This document shows, piece by piece, positions 44,275 to 54,000 of a stretch of 64,000 bases of DNA. This DNA is from Akkermansiaceae bacterium (GTDB lineage: Bacteria > Verrucomicrobiota > Verrucomicrobiia > Verrucomicrobiales > Akkermansiaceae), in assembly GCA_024233135.1 (NCBI GenBank), contig JACKPZ010000009.1, positions 110,036 through 174,035 on the forward strand, written 5' to 3'. The notes beneath the pieces are model-generated. The model saw only the letters and a list, made by a program, of their open reading frames with translations, made no database searches and was not told the DNA's origin. The position numbers were made by a program, and so were the translations under genes. How positions within the stretch are numbered: position 1 is the first letter of the stretch; every line of letters begins with the position of its first letter.

Positions 44275-45486
44275 TCAATGGCCGCCGCCCCCGGCACCCT
44301 TCAGATAGGTGCCGTAACCGATGATCACGGTCGAGAGGATGAGCGTGACGATGCCCGCGGCGATCAGCATGTGCGCCTTCTTGCTCGATCCCTTCCATTC
44401 TTTGAAAATCCATCCCCACATCGTGGAGAAGATGATGATGGAGGCCATGTGGAGCGTCCACGACGAGAAGCCGAAACCTTCGGGGTCCGAACCGCCCATG
44501 CGGATGTGGCCCATCGAGTAGAAGAAAAACTGGAAATACCATGTGGTGCCGGCGAGACCGGAGAAAAACACGTTGGCCAAGCGCGGGATGCGGCGGTCTT
44601 CGCCGCCATTGTGGGACGAAACCCGCTCGGTGACCTCCTCAGACGGAGCGTCGATGGGGTTTTCGATCGCGCTGCCGTCCTTGGCGTGGGCCGCCTTCCG
44701 CTGTTCCTTGGCGAGATACTCGTAGCCGGTGCCGTTTTTGATGTTGAGCAGCACGCACCAGATGAAGTTGGTGGTGAATCCACCTGCCATCACGACGATC
44801 AGCGCGGGCAGGCCGGACCAGAGTTCATCGGTGCCGGCGGCGACGGACGCCTTGCCGATCGGTTCCGCGGCGGTGAGGCCGAAGCTGAAACACGCGCTCA
44901 TCACGCCCGAGAAGGTCGCGACGAGCAGGCCTTTCTTGAAATTGAACTCCTTGATCGCCTTCTTTTTCTGCTCGGCGGGCATTTCCTTCTCCTTGGTCGC
45001 GCCGGCGAGCGCGGCGATCCAGATGCCGGCGAGACAGACGGCCACGCCGACAAGCGTGATCTTGCCCGGATGGGTGGCGGCGATTTGCGCGAGCGACTCG
45101 CCGACCGGGATGTCCGGCATGAAGATCTTGAGCAGCGGCGGAAGCAGGGTGCCGAACGCCGCGCAGTAGCCGAGCGCCACCCCCATGCCGAGCGACATGC
45201 CGAGATAGCGCATCGCCAGCCCGAAGGTGAGGCCGCCGAAACCCCACAGCGCGCCGAACAGATAGGTCCAGCCGAGCGTGGAGGCCGGCACGCTGGTGAT
45301 CACACCGACCGGGTCCTTCGTCATGATCGAGGCGAAGAGCCACGGGCAGATGATCCAGGAAAACACGCCGCCGACGAGCCAGTAGGTTTCCCAGGACCAG
45401 CGTTTGACGCCTTTGTAGGGAACATAGAAGGAACCGGAGGCAAGGCCGCCGAGCCAATGGAAGACGACACCAAGGAACGGGTTCAT
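44275..45486 (-). CDS. rhaT: L-rhamnose/H+ symporter
   Basis: 403 residues with 10 or so membrane helices; the N-terminus GVVFHWLGGLASGSFYVPYK and internal blocks GWTYLFGALWGFGGLTFG and SGVMSACFSFGLTA are typical of RhaT. RhaT brings L-rhamnose in together with a proton. It is longer than the roughly 344 residues of the E. coli protein; most of the excess lies in a hydrophilic loop (about 260-310, charged, with Lys/Glu/Asp). It follows the isomerase gene by 28 bases on the same strand. Confidence 0.92.
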   Translation of the reverse strand: MNPFLGVVFHWLGGLASGSFYVPYKGVKRWSWETYWLVGGVFSWIICPWLFASIMTKDPVGVITSVPASTLGWTYLFGALWGFGGLTFGLAMRYLGMSLGMGVALGYCAAFGTLLPPLLKIFMPDIPVGESLAQIAATHPGKITLVGVAVCLAGIWIAALAGATKEKEMPAEQKKKAIKEFNFKKGLLVATFSGVMSACFSFGLTAAEPIGKASVAAGTDELWSGLPALIVVMAGGFTTNFIWCVLLNIKNGTGYEYLAKEQRKAAHAKDGSAIENPIDAPSEEVTERVSSHNGGEDRRIPRLANVFFSGLAGTTWYFQFFFYSMGHIRMGGSDPEGFGFSSWTLHMASIIIFSTMWGWIFKEWKGSSKKAHMLIAAGIVTLILSTVIIGYGTYLKGAGGGGH

Positions 45487-45514
45487 GGGTTTGGATGGTT
45501 GGATGGTTTTTGTT

Positions 45515-46783
45515 TCAGCCGCGCTTGGCGAGCACGTCGGACTCGTAGCGTTTCACCTCGGCCATCCAGTCGTTGCCGGCGGGCACGTCCTGCGATTCGC
45601 AATAGGCGTCCCAGACCGCGCCCCACGGCATGCCCTTGAGATCCTCCATGAGGGCGAGACGGGTCGTTAGATCACCGGCTTTCTCGGCCTCGCGGAGGGC
45701 GGCGGGTTCGAGCAGGGCGATGAGCAGCGCCTTGAGCGTGTTGCGGGTGCCGACCGCCCATGCGGCGATGCGGTTGATCGAGGCATCGAAGAAATCGAGC
45801 CCGATGTGGGTGCGGCCGAGCAGCTTGTTGCGCACGAGTTCCTGGGCGATCGACTGCAGCGCGTCGTCGAGCGTGACGACGTGGTCCGAGTCCCAGCGCA
45901 CTCCGCGGCTGACGTGGAGCAGGATCTCGGGCACGTACATCAGTACGGAGCTGAGTTTGTCCGCGATGCCCTCGGTGGGGTGGAAGTGGCCGGCGTCGAG
46001 GCAGAGCAGTTTCTGGTTCTTGACGGCGTAGCCCATGTAGAACTCATGCGAGCCGACGACGTAGCTCTCGCTGCCGATGCCGAACAACTTGCACTCGACG
46101 GCGTCGAGGTTGTGCTTCGGGCTGAGTTTCTTCGCGAACACCTTGTCGAGGGAATCGGCCAGTCGCTGGCGCGGGGAAAGGCGGTCGACCGGAGTGTCTT
46201 TGAATCCATCGGGAATCCAAACGTTGGTGACCGCGGGGGTCCCGAGCGACTTGCCGATGAACGCTCCGATCTCGCGCGAGGCGATGCAATGGCGGATCCA
46301 GAAATCGCGGACCGCTTTTTTCGGATGGGAAAGCGTGAAGCCGTCGGCGGCCTTCGGATGGGCGAAACAGGTCGGGTTGAAGTCCATGCCCATGCCGTTC
46401 GACTTCGCCCAGTCGACCCAGCCGCGGAAATGCTCGGGCCGGATCTCGTCGCGGTCGACTTTCCTGCCGCCGAACTCGCCGTAGAACGCGTGGAGATTGA
46501 GCCGGTGTGTGCCGGGGATGAGCGAGAGCGCCTTGTCGAGGTCGGCGCGGAGTTCGTCCGGCGTGCGGGCGCGCCCCGGGTAGTTGCCGGTGACGGCGAT
46601 GCCGCCGCTGAGGCCCTCGCCGGTGTTTTCGAATCCGCCGACGTCGTCGCCCTGCCAGCAGTGGAGCGAGATGGCGATCTTCGAGAGCGCGGCCATGGCG
46701 GCATCGGTATCGACGCCGTATTCGGCGTAGCGGTCCTTGGCGACGGAGTACGAGCGGGCGATGAGTTTCGAGGTCTTGGCCAT
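45515..46783 (-). CDS. rhaA: L-rhamnose isomerase
   Basis: 422 residues, the usual length of the E. coli-type enzyme (EC 5.3.1.14), which converts L-rhamnose to L-rhamnulose with a divalent metal. Diagnostic segments: ISLHCWQGDDVGGFE, HAFYGEFGG, FNPTCFAHPKA, FWIRHCIASREIG, VWIPDGFKD, GSHEFYMGYAV, LCLDAGHFHPTE and VRWDSDHVV. First gene of a rhaA-rhaT-NCS1-66 aa transcription unit, divergent from the AraC-family gene. The rhamnulokinase and aldolase needed next are not in the window. Confidence 0.95.
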   Translation of the reverse strand: MAKTSKLIARSYSVAKDRYAEYGVDTDAAMAALSKIAISLHCWQGDDVGGFENTGEGLSGGIAVTGNYPGRARTPDELRADLDKALSLIPGTHRLNLHAFYGEFGGRKVDRDEIRPEHFRGWVDWAKSNGMGMDFNPTCFAHPKAADGFTLSHPKKAVRDFWIRHCIASREIGAFIGKSLGTPAVTNVWIPDGFKDTPVDRLSPRQRLADSLDKVFAKKLSPKHNLDAVECKLFGIGSESYVVGSHEFYMGYAVKNQKLLCLDAGHFHPTEGIADKLSSVLMYVPEILLHVSRGVRWDSDHVVTLDDALQSIAQELVRNKLLGRTHIGLDFFDASINRIAAWAVGTRNTLKALLIALLEPAALREAEKAGDLTTRLALMEDLKGMPWGAVWDAYCESQDVPAGNDWMAEVKRYESDVLAKRG

Positions 46784-46883
46784 GATGGATTTTCGGGTTT
46801 GGAAAACGCGGGTTTCCGAGAACTACCCGACACCGCCGAAAAAAACCTCCACAGCAGGGCCAAAAAACAGCACGATCACGCCA
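46784..46883. promoter_or_regulatory. Divergent rhaA / AraC promoter region
   Basis: 100 bases if the AraC gene starts at its GTG. Two direct repeats CGGGTTT (46794-46800 and 46809-46815; 15-base spacing) are plausible binding half-sites for the AraC protein, close to the expected one-and-a-half helical turns. The middle is A-rich. Regulation of rhamnose use by rhamnose is inferred. Confidence 0.4.
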
Positions 46884-47738
46884 GTGAAACGCGTGCTCCG
46901 CATCGACGACTGGTTCCACCCGGACGGATTCCCGATTTCCATCGAGCGCCGCGAACCGCAGGAGGACTTCGGGCCGCACACCCACGAATTCGCCGAACTG
47001 GTCATCGTGCTCGGCGGCAGCGGGCTGCACCTGAGCGGAAACGACTCGTGGAAACTCGGGGTTGGTGACGTGTTTGTCATCGCCGGCCCGCGCGAGCACG
47101 AGTATCGCGATCTCGACGAGCTGCGGCTCGTCAACATCCTCTATCAGCCCAAGCAGCTCAACATGCGGCTGCTCGATCTGCCATCGGTGGCCGGCTACCA
47201 CGCGCTCTTCACGCTGGAGCCGGCGCGCCGCACGCGGCAGTCGACGCGACTGCGCCTCGGCGGCCGCGAACTGGCGCGGGTGACGGAGATGATCGACCGT
47301 CTCGACGAGGAACTCCGCGCCCGCGAACCCGGCTTCGGCTTCATGGCCACCGCCTCGTTCATGCACATCATCGGCCTGCTCGCACGCAGCTACGGCAGCA
47401 GCCCGTCGCCGGACCATCGGGCGACGCTGCGGATCGGCGAGGCGCTCTCGCATTTGGAGCGCCACATTCACGAGGACGTGAATCTGGACGAATTGGCCAA
47501 CATCGCGCACATGTCGCGCCGGAGTTTCCTCCGAGTGTTCCAATCCGCCACCGGCACCTCGCCGCTCGCCTGGCGCATCAACCAGCGTGTCCAGCGCGCC
47601 TGCCACCTGCTGCGCAATTCGGACAAACGGATCACCGAAATCGCCTTTGACGTCGGCTTCAACGACAGCAACTACTTCACACGGCAGTTCCGCCAGATCA
47701 CCGGCCAGTCGCCGCGCGAATACCGCATGCGGCGCTGA
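46884..47738 (+). CDS. AraC-family regulator of rhamnose genes (RhaS/RhaR-like)
   Basis: 284 residues from the GTG at 46884; longer frames reach into the divergent rhaA gene. An N-terminal cupin-like sensor domain (EDFGPHTHEFAELVIVLGGSG) is followed by two helix-turn-helix units: NLDELANIAHMSRRSFLRVF and ITEIAFDVGFNDSNYFTRQF, ending in SPREYRMRR. Position and orientation next to rhaA fit an activator that responds to L-rhamnose, like RhaS/RhaR; which of these it is cannot be said. Confidence 0.85.
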   Translation: MKRVLRIDDWFHPDGFPISIERREPQEDFGPHTHEFAELVIVLGGSGLHLSGNDSWKLGVGDVFVIAGPREHEYRDLDELRLVNILYQPKQLNMRLLDLPSVAGYHALFTLEPARRTRQSTRLRLGGRELARVTEMIDRLDEELRAREPGFGFMATASFMHIIGLLARSYGSSPSPDHRATLRIGEALSHLERHIHEDVNLDELANIAHMSRRSFLRVFQSATGTSPLAWRINQRVQRACHLLRNSDKRITEIAFDVGFNDSNYFTRQFRQITGQSPREYRMRR

Positions 47739-47744
47739 GGACGC

Positions 47745-48053
47745 TCAATGTCCGTCGCCGCGGGCGAGCATTTCCTCCTCCTCCTCGTGAGAGTGGATCT
47801 GAAGGGAAACCTGGACACCTTCCTTCTCCGCGGCGGCCTTGAGCACATTGCGGATGGCCGAGGCGGTGAAGCCGTTGCGGCCGATGAGCACCGCCACGTC
47901 CGCCTTCGAGAGGACCAGCTTGAAGCGGAGCTTCTTCGGCCCCAGCTCCGCCACCTTGAGCTGCGCCTGCGCCGGGTCGTCGATCAGTTTGATCGCGACA
48001 TATTGGAGGTAATTCTTCAATCGGTCCGTCACAGCGTGCATGGCGTCGATCAT
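47745..48053 (-). CDS. KH-domain RNA-binding protein (KhpA-like)
   Basis: 102 residues. It contains a type-II KH domain with the GXXG loop IGRNGFTASAIRNVLKAA and a charged, His/Glu-rich tail. KhpA-type proteins bind RNA and, in several bacteria, influence cell division and translation. Its ATG at 48053 begins MIDAMHAVTDRL. Convergent with the AraC gene, 6 bases apart, without a terminator between. Confidence 0.82.
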   Translation of the reverse strand: MIDAMHAVTDRLKNYLQYVAIKLIDDPAQAQLKVAELGPKKLRFKLVLSKADVAVLIGRNGFTASAIRNVLKAAAEKEGVQVSLQIHSHEEEEEMLARGDGH

Positions 48054-48174
48054 GGCGCGGGACCGGTGGCATCGCAAGCACGGGTTCCCGGCCGGCTCCG
48101 ATGTCACGGATGAGACGGCGTTTTGTCATTGACCGCGGGACCACCCCGGATGAGGTGGCGGGTGGCCCACCGTC

Positions 48175-49068
48175 ATGCGCATCCTCATCCTTTCCCGCGA
48201 CCCCGAGCTCTACAGCACCCAAGCCCTGGTCACCGCCGCCCAGGAGCGTGGTCACGACGTCCGGGTGGTCGATTACCTGCGCTGTTACATGAACATCACC
48301 TCGCGGCGGCCGCGCATCTACCTCGACAACGAGGAGCTCGCCGCCGACGCGGTCATCCCGCGCATCGCCGCCCGCCATACCTTCTACGGCAACGCCGTGG
48401 TCCGCCAATTCGAGATGATGGGGGTCTACACCCTCAACGAGTCCGTCGCCATCGCCCGTTCTCGCGACAAGCTGCGCTCGCTTCAGATCCTCGCCAAACG
48501 CGGCATCGGCCTGCCCGTCACGGGTTTCGCCCACCACACCGACGCCACCGGCAAGCTCATCGACATGTGCGGCGGCACCCCGCTCGTCATCAAGCTGCTC
48601 GAAGGCACCCAGGGCGTCGGCGTCGTCCTCGCGGAAACCGAGAAGGCCGCCGAGTCCGTCATCGACGCCTTCAAAGGCCTCAACGCCAACATCCTCGTCC
48701 AGGAATTCATCAAGGAGGCCGAGGGCGCGGACATCCGCTGCGTCGTCGTCGGCCGCAAGGTCGTCGCCTCGATGAAACGCCAGGCCGCCAGCGGCGAATT
48801 CCGCTCCAACCTCCACCGCGGCGGCTCCGCGGAGAAAGTGAAGATCACCCCACAGGAACGCGCCGTCGCCATCGCCGCCGCCCGCGCCATGGGCCTCAAC
48901 CTCGCTGGCGTCGACCTCCTCCGCTCGAACCACGGCCCCGTCGTCATGGAAGTGAACTCCTCGCCCGGCCTCGAGGGGATCGAGCAGATCTCGAAGAAAA
49001 ACGTCGCCGCCCGGATCATCGAGTTCATCGAGAAAAACGCGGAGAAACCGAAACCCACGGACAAGTAG
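48175..49068 (+). CDS. rimK: ATP-grasp RimK-like ligase
   Basis: 297 residues. Fold and motifs follow RimK: N-terminal Rossmann-like domain MRILILSRDPELYST; ATP-grasp core with RSRDKLRSLQILAKRGI, TPLVIKLLEGTQGVGV, DIRCVVVGRKVVASMKRQ and FRSNLHRGGSAEKV; and the metal-binding VVMEVNSSPGLEGIE. RimK adds glutamate to the C-terminus of ribosomal protein S6; relatives make polyglutamate or mycosporine-like products, so the exact substrate is uncertain. Followed closely by the GNAT gene. Confidence 0.88.
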   Translation: MRILILSRDPELYSTQALVTAAQERGHDVRVVDYLRCYMNITSRRPRIYLDNEELAADAVIPRIAARHTFYGNAVVRQFEMMGVYTLNESVAIARSRDKLRSLQILAKRGIGLPVTGFAHHTDATGKLIDMCGGTPLVIKLLEGTQGVGVVLAETEKAAESVIDAFKGLNANILVQEFIKEAEGADIRCVVVGRKVVASMKRQAASGEFRSNLHRGGSAEKVKITPQERAVAIAAARAMGLNLAGVDLLRSNHGPVVMEVNSSPGLEGIEQISKKNVAARIIEFIEKNAEKPKPTDK

Positions 49069-49077
49069 GTCAGCGCC

Positions 49078-49608
49078 ATGATGGTCCGTCCCGCCCGAGA
49101 CACCGAGTTGGAAGCCATCCGAAAGGTCCACCTCGCGGCATTCGGGGACGACGAGCGCGAGACCGTCGCATGCCTGGCCTGCGAGCTGCAGTCCAACACC
49201 TCGGACCCACGTCATCTCGGGCTGGTTGCGGAAGAGCAGGCCGTCATCGTCGGCCACGTGATGTTCAGCCCGGTGTCGGTCGAGGGAGACGATCGCATCC
49301 TCGGTTTCATCCTCGCGCCGCTCGCGGTGTCTCCTCCCCGCCAAGGGGCCGGCATCGGGACACTTCTCGTTACCGAAGGCATCCGCATCCTTTCCGGATC
49401 GAGGGCGAACATCGTGTTCGTGTATGGGGATCCGGCCTACTACGGGCGCTTCGGATTTCGGCGGGAAACGGCGGAGGGTTTCACGCCACCGCACCCGCTG
49501 ACCTACCCGGACGGCTGGCTGGCGCTGCGGACGAATGACGCCCGCCCGCTCCCGGACGCCGCGGGCATCTCCTGCGTCCCGCCGCTCGATCGGCCGGAGC
49601 TGTGGTGA
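49078..49608 (+). CDS. GNAT-family N-acetyltransferase
   Basis: 176 residues. GNAT acetyl-CoA-binding motif A is PPRQGAGIGTLLVTEGI, with a YYGRFGFRRE strand and preceding GFILAPLAVSP. The overall pattern resembles YhbS-like acetyltransferases. The substrate is unknown. It begins 9 bases after the stop of the RimK-like gene. Confidence 0.85.
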   Translation: MMVRPARDTELEAIRKVHLAAFGDDERETVACLACELQSNTSDPRHLGLVAEEQAVIVGHVMFSPVSVEGDDRILGFILAPLAVSPPRQGAGIGTLLVTEGIRILSGSRANIVFVYGDPAYYGRFGFRRETAEGFTPPHPLTYPDGWLALRTNDARPLPDAAGISCVPPLDRPELW

Positions 49609-49660
49609 CCCCCGCCCTCCGCGCTTGCCAGTGCCGGGGGGGCTCTGCATGGTCCCGCGC

Positions 49661-50764
49661 ATGTCACGCCAGCACCGCATCACGATTCTCGCCGGAGACG
49701 GCATCGGCCCCGAAGTCATGGCCGAGGCCATCCGCGTTCTCGAAGCCGTCGAAACGAAGTTCGGCTTCACCGTTTCGCGCAGCGAGCACCTCGTCGGCGG
49801 AGCGGCCATCGATGCCACCGGCCATCCGCTGCCGCCGGAAACCGTGGGCGCTTCGGAGCAGGCGGACGCCATCCTCTTCGGCTCTGTCGGCGGTCCGAAA
49901 TGGGAGAACCTGCCGCCGGACATCCAGCCGGAGCGCGGCGCGCTGCTGCCGCTGCGCAAGCACTTCGGCCTCTTCGCCAACCTGCGCCCGGGCGTCTGCC
50001 TGCCGGCGCTCACCCACGCCTCGCCGGTGAAACAAGAACTCATCGCCGACGGCTTCGATGTGCTCTGTGTGCGCGAGCTCACCGGCGGCGTCTATTTCGG
50101 CTCGCCCAAGGGCCGCCACGAGGAAAACGGCGAACCGGTCGCGCTCGACACGATGATTTACAAGAAAAGCGAGATCGAACGCATCTGCCGGGTCGCATTC
50201 ACCGCCGCGTTGGGACGGAAGAAAAAACTTCTCTCCGTGGACAAGGCGAACGTGCTCGCCTCCTCCGTCCTGTGGCGCGAGACGGTCGTCGAGATCGCCA
50301 AGGAGTTTCCGGAAGTGGAGCTTTCACATATGTATGTCGACAACGCCGCGATGCAACTCATCCGCCGCCCCGGCTCCTTCGACGTGCTCGTCACCGAGAA
50401 CCTTTTCGGCGACATCCTGTCCGACGAGATGGCGATGATCTCCGGCTCGCTCGGCATGCTGCCCAGCGCCTCGCTCGGCCAGCGGAAAGAGAACGGTCTC
50501 TACTTCGGCATGTATGAACCATCCGGCGGCTCCGCTCCGGACATCGCCGGACAGGGAATCGCCAATCCGATCGCCCAGATCCTCTCGCTCGCCATGCTGC
50601 TGCGTTTCTCGCTGGGCGAGGCCGATGCCGCCGACGCCATCGACTCCGCGGTCGCCAAGACCATCGCCGACGGATTCCGCACGGGCGACATCGCCACCGG
50701 ACGCGACGGCGAGACCAAGGTGGGCACTTCCGGCATGGGCGACGCCGTGCTCGCGCGGATCTGA
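49661..50764 (+). CDS. leuB: 3-isopropylmalate dehydrogenase
   Basis: 367 residues, typical for LeuB (EC 1.1.1.85), which oxidises and decarboxylates 3-isopropylmalate in leucine synthesis with NAD+. Visible signatures: GDGIGPEVMAEA, LFGSVGGPKW, LLPLRKHFGLFANLRP, RELTGGVYFG, the catalytic YVDNAAMQL, VTENLFGDILSDE, and GSAPDIAGQGIANP near the NAD-binding end. The ATG at 49661 fits the family start. A terminator follows. Confidence 0.96.
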   Translation: MSRQHRITILAGDGIGPEVMAEAIRVLEAVETKFGFTVSRSEHLVGGAAIDATGHPLPPETVGASEQADAILFGSVGGPKWENLPPDIQPERGALLPLRKHFGLFANLRPGVCLPALTHASPVKQELIADGFDVLCVRELTGGVYFGSPKGRHEENGEPVALDTMIYKKSEIERICRVAFTAALGRKKKLLSVDKANVLASSVLWRETVVEIAKEFPEVELSHMYVDNAAMQLIRRPGSFDVLVTENLFGDILSDEMAMISGSLGMLPSASLGQRKENGLYFGMYEPSGGSAPDIAGQGIANPIAQILSLAMLLRFSLGEADAADAIDSAVAKTIADGFRTGDIATGRDGETKVGTSGMGDAVLARI

Positions 50765-50783
50765 AGTCTCCTCCGAACCTTTC

Positions 50784-50819
50784 AAAGCCTCCCCGGCTCT
50801 CCGCCGCGGAGGCTTTTTC
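50784..50819 (+). terminator. Rho-independent terminator after leuB
   Basis: AAAGCCTCC (50784-50792) pairs with GGAGGCTTT (50808-50816), with further T residues (TTTTTC) after. It lies 20 bases behind the leuB stop. Confidence 0.85.
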
Positions 50820-50950
50820 GTGTCTCATTCGAGAGACATGTAAGGGATTCCCCTACACATGGAAAAGCCGTTCCCCCACACGAAATACCCGTCAGGGTTA
50901 TAGACCGGACAGATGGGAGAAAACGACGGTGGGATGGTTCACGAAGATCC

Positions 50951-50976
50951 GGGACCGGCGGCTTGAAGCCGGTCCC
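50951..50976. repeat. REP-like palindrome upstream of the beta-strand-repeat protein
   Basis: GGGACCGGC-8-GCCGGTCCC forms a 9-bp perfect stem with loop GGCTTGAA. It has no T tract. Such 'ccggcggcttgaagccgg' palindromes recur between genes in Verrucomicrobia and Planctomycetes as I recall. It lies 31 bases before the ATG at 51007 and would be in the mRNA leader. Confidence 0.5.
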
Positions 50977-51006
50977 TCCAGAACAAATCCCAAACACAAA
51001 AACCAT

Positions 51007-54000
51007 ATGAAACCCAAGGGCATCCTCCGCATGTTCCACTCCCAGCGGGCCTCCCTCACCCCGCTTGTCATCTGCACCACCTTGTGCACCGCGCTCACGT
51101 CCCATGCCGCCGACGGCACATGGACCGGCACCACCACCGGCAGCAACTGGAGCGACACCGCGAACTGGTCGGGGGGCAGCGTGGCCGGGCTCGGCGGAAC
51201 AGCGAACTTCAGCACCATCGACATCCCCGCCGGAGTCTTCGTGGTGACCGTCGACAGCGCGTTCGACGTGAGTGCCCTGACCATGGGCGACACAGCCGGG
51301 GCCGACGGCACCTGGAGCGTGGCGATGGGTGGTTTCCTCACCCTTTCCGGCGGGCGAACCATCACCACCGAGGTCAACACCGCGCTCACGGGCAACTTCG
51401 GCACCCAGGCTGGCACCGATGGGTTGACGAAACTGGGGGGCGCCCAACTCGACCTCAGCGGCACCGGCAACGCGTGGGCCGGACCACTCGCGATCTCCGC
51501 CGGCACCGTACGATTCAAAGGCAACGCCTCCTCGCTGGCGACCGCCGCGGGAGCCATCACCGGCACGGGTGGACTTCTGGTGTCCCAAAGCGCCGCCAAC
51601 ACCTTCCAGCAGCTATCGGATCTTTCCGGCTTCCAGGGGACGGTCACCTGCGGTGCCGGCGCGTTCCGTTACGGCACCTCCAGCGCCGCCCCCACCGCCG
51701 CGCAGGCCAATGGTTCGCAAGCGCTCTTCGATCTCGGCGCAGGCGCCGACGTCTTCTACAGGAACGGCACGAACTCCTCGATCGCCATCCGCCTCGGAGC
51801 CCTGACCGGAACCGCCGGTTCGAAACTCTCCGGCGGCCATGCGGCCGGCGGTGGAACCGTGATCTTCCAAGTGGGCGAGAAAAACACCGATTGCACCTTC
51901 GGCGGTGCGATCATCGACGGCAGCACCAAGTCCGGTCTCACGAAATCCGGCAGCGCGAAACTCACGCTCGAAGGAGCCAACACCTACAACGGCGCGACGT
52001 CCGTCAGCTCCGGAACCTTGGTTCTCGCCGCGGCGGGGACCCATTCCGGCACCGGAACCACCACCGTGAGCAGCTCCGCCGAGCTCGTGATGGACGGCAC
52101 CCATTCCGGCGCGGGAGCCACCAATGTCACCACGGGCGGCAGCCTGGTGGGTACCGGCTCCTACACGGGAACCGGAGTCGTCACCATCGCCAGCGGAGGG
52201 ATTCTCAACCCCGCGGACACATCGGTCGGCAATCTGAGCTTCACCAACCTCACATTGGCATCGGGTTCGGTGCTCGATTTCGACTTCGGCGCCGGCAACG
52301 ACACCGCCACCGTCGCCGCGGGAAGCACGCTGACGATCGACACGGGGGCCACCGTGGACGTCGGAGGATTCGGAGTCGACGGCACCTACACCCTCATCCC
52401 CTACGGCGCCGGAACGACGGTCGTCGGTTCCGCAACCACCGCCCTCTCGGCGGTCAACGGCGCCAGCGGGAAATCCTACACGTTCGCAGACACCGGCTCC
52501 GCGATCACCATGACCATCTCGGGTTCGGACCCGAACAACTACTGGGTCGTGGATGGCGGTGACACATGGAACTCCACGAGCAACTGGACCAAGGGCACGA
52601 TTCCGAACGCGGGCGGCGCGCTCGCCAAGATCGGTCCCGGCCCAGGCGGCATCGGCGGTGGCTTCTCCGACGGCGCGTTCACGATCGACCTGGATGGAAA
52701 CCAGACGGTCGGCCTGTTGGCCATCGACGACGAGCATTTCGACACCGACATCACGATCGACCCCGGCACCGGTCCCGGCAGCCTGTTGTTCGACAACGGC
52801 GCGAACGCAGCCATCCTTTCCGGCGTCGCGGGTGACCACACCATCAACGCCAATGTGGCGGTGGACGCGCAAGGGCTGGCCATCGACGTCGGCGAAAACA
52901 CACCCGGAGATCCGGTGGTCCCCTATGACCTGACGATCAATGGCGTGGTTTCGGGAGCCAACGCCGCGATCAGCAAAAGCGGCCCCGGCAGTCTCCTCCT
53001 CCTCGGCGACAACAGCTACAGCGGCGGAACCATCCTGACCGGCGGCGTTCTCGCGATCAATAGCGCGACGAGCCTCGGCGATCTCGCCGGCGCCCTCGGC
53101 TTCGCGGGCGGAACACTGCGTCTCGAAGCGGAACTCTCCGGCATCACGCGCAACTATCAGGTGATCGGAAGCGCGAACGCGAACATCAACACCAACGGCA
53201 ACAACTTCGGATACAACGGCGTGATCAGCCCCGCGGGCGGAGCGACCGGCGGTCTGGTCAAGAGCGGCGCGGGGACGCTCACCCTCAACGCCTCCCCCAC
53301 CTACACCGGGGCCACCACCGTTTCGGGAGGCGTCCTCTCGATTCCCCCGGGGGTGACCGTCGCGGGCGGAGCCGTGAACCTCTCCGCGACCTCGGGCAAC
53401 CAATTGATCGTCGATGGCGGCACGCTCGCTCCCGGCGCGACGTCATTTGTCGGCGGGGGCAGCGCCGGCCTGATCCTCAACAGCGGAACCGCGACGTTCG
53501 GCACGGGGATCAACGCCACCTCGAACAACTCCTCCAACTACAGCATCATCTTGAACGGCGGCACCTTCTCGTCGTCCTTCCTCACGATGGGCCGTGGCGG
53601 CCTGAACTTCTCGTCCGAGCCCGGCGCCGGCTCCACCACCGCCGGTTTCTACAACAACGGCTGCACCTCGACCATCACCGGCGATCTCTCGGTGGGCTTC
53701 AACAACTCCAGCGTCAACTCCTCGGCCTCGGCGCGGATCGACAGCGGTTCGCTCACGGTCGGCGGCACCGTCCTCGTCGGTCTGGACAACGGCGGACGCT
53801 GGTCGGTCGTCGATGTGAACGGCGGCACCTTCAGCTCCACCGACCCGGTCAACGGGGTGACGCTCGGCAACGGCCGCGCCGGAAGCGCGCTGTTCCTCGT
53901 TCGCAACACCGGATCCGCCACGGTGGAGAAGATCCAGCTCCGGCAGATCGCGACGTCCACTTCCACCAGCCGCGTGCGGCTGACAGGTGGCTCGCTCTAC

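Noticed and set aside
47698..50082. 794-codon open frame on the minus strand
   Set aside because: It runs antisense across the KH, RimK-like, GNAT and LeuB genes, which have clear motifs; composition is of a shadow frame.
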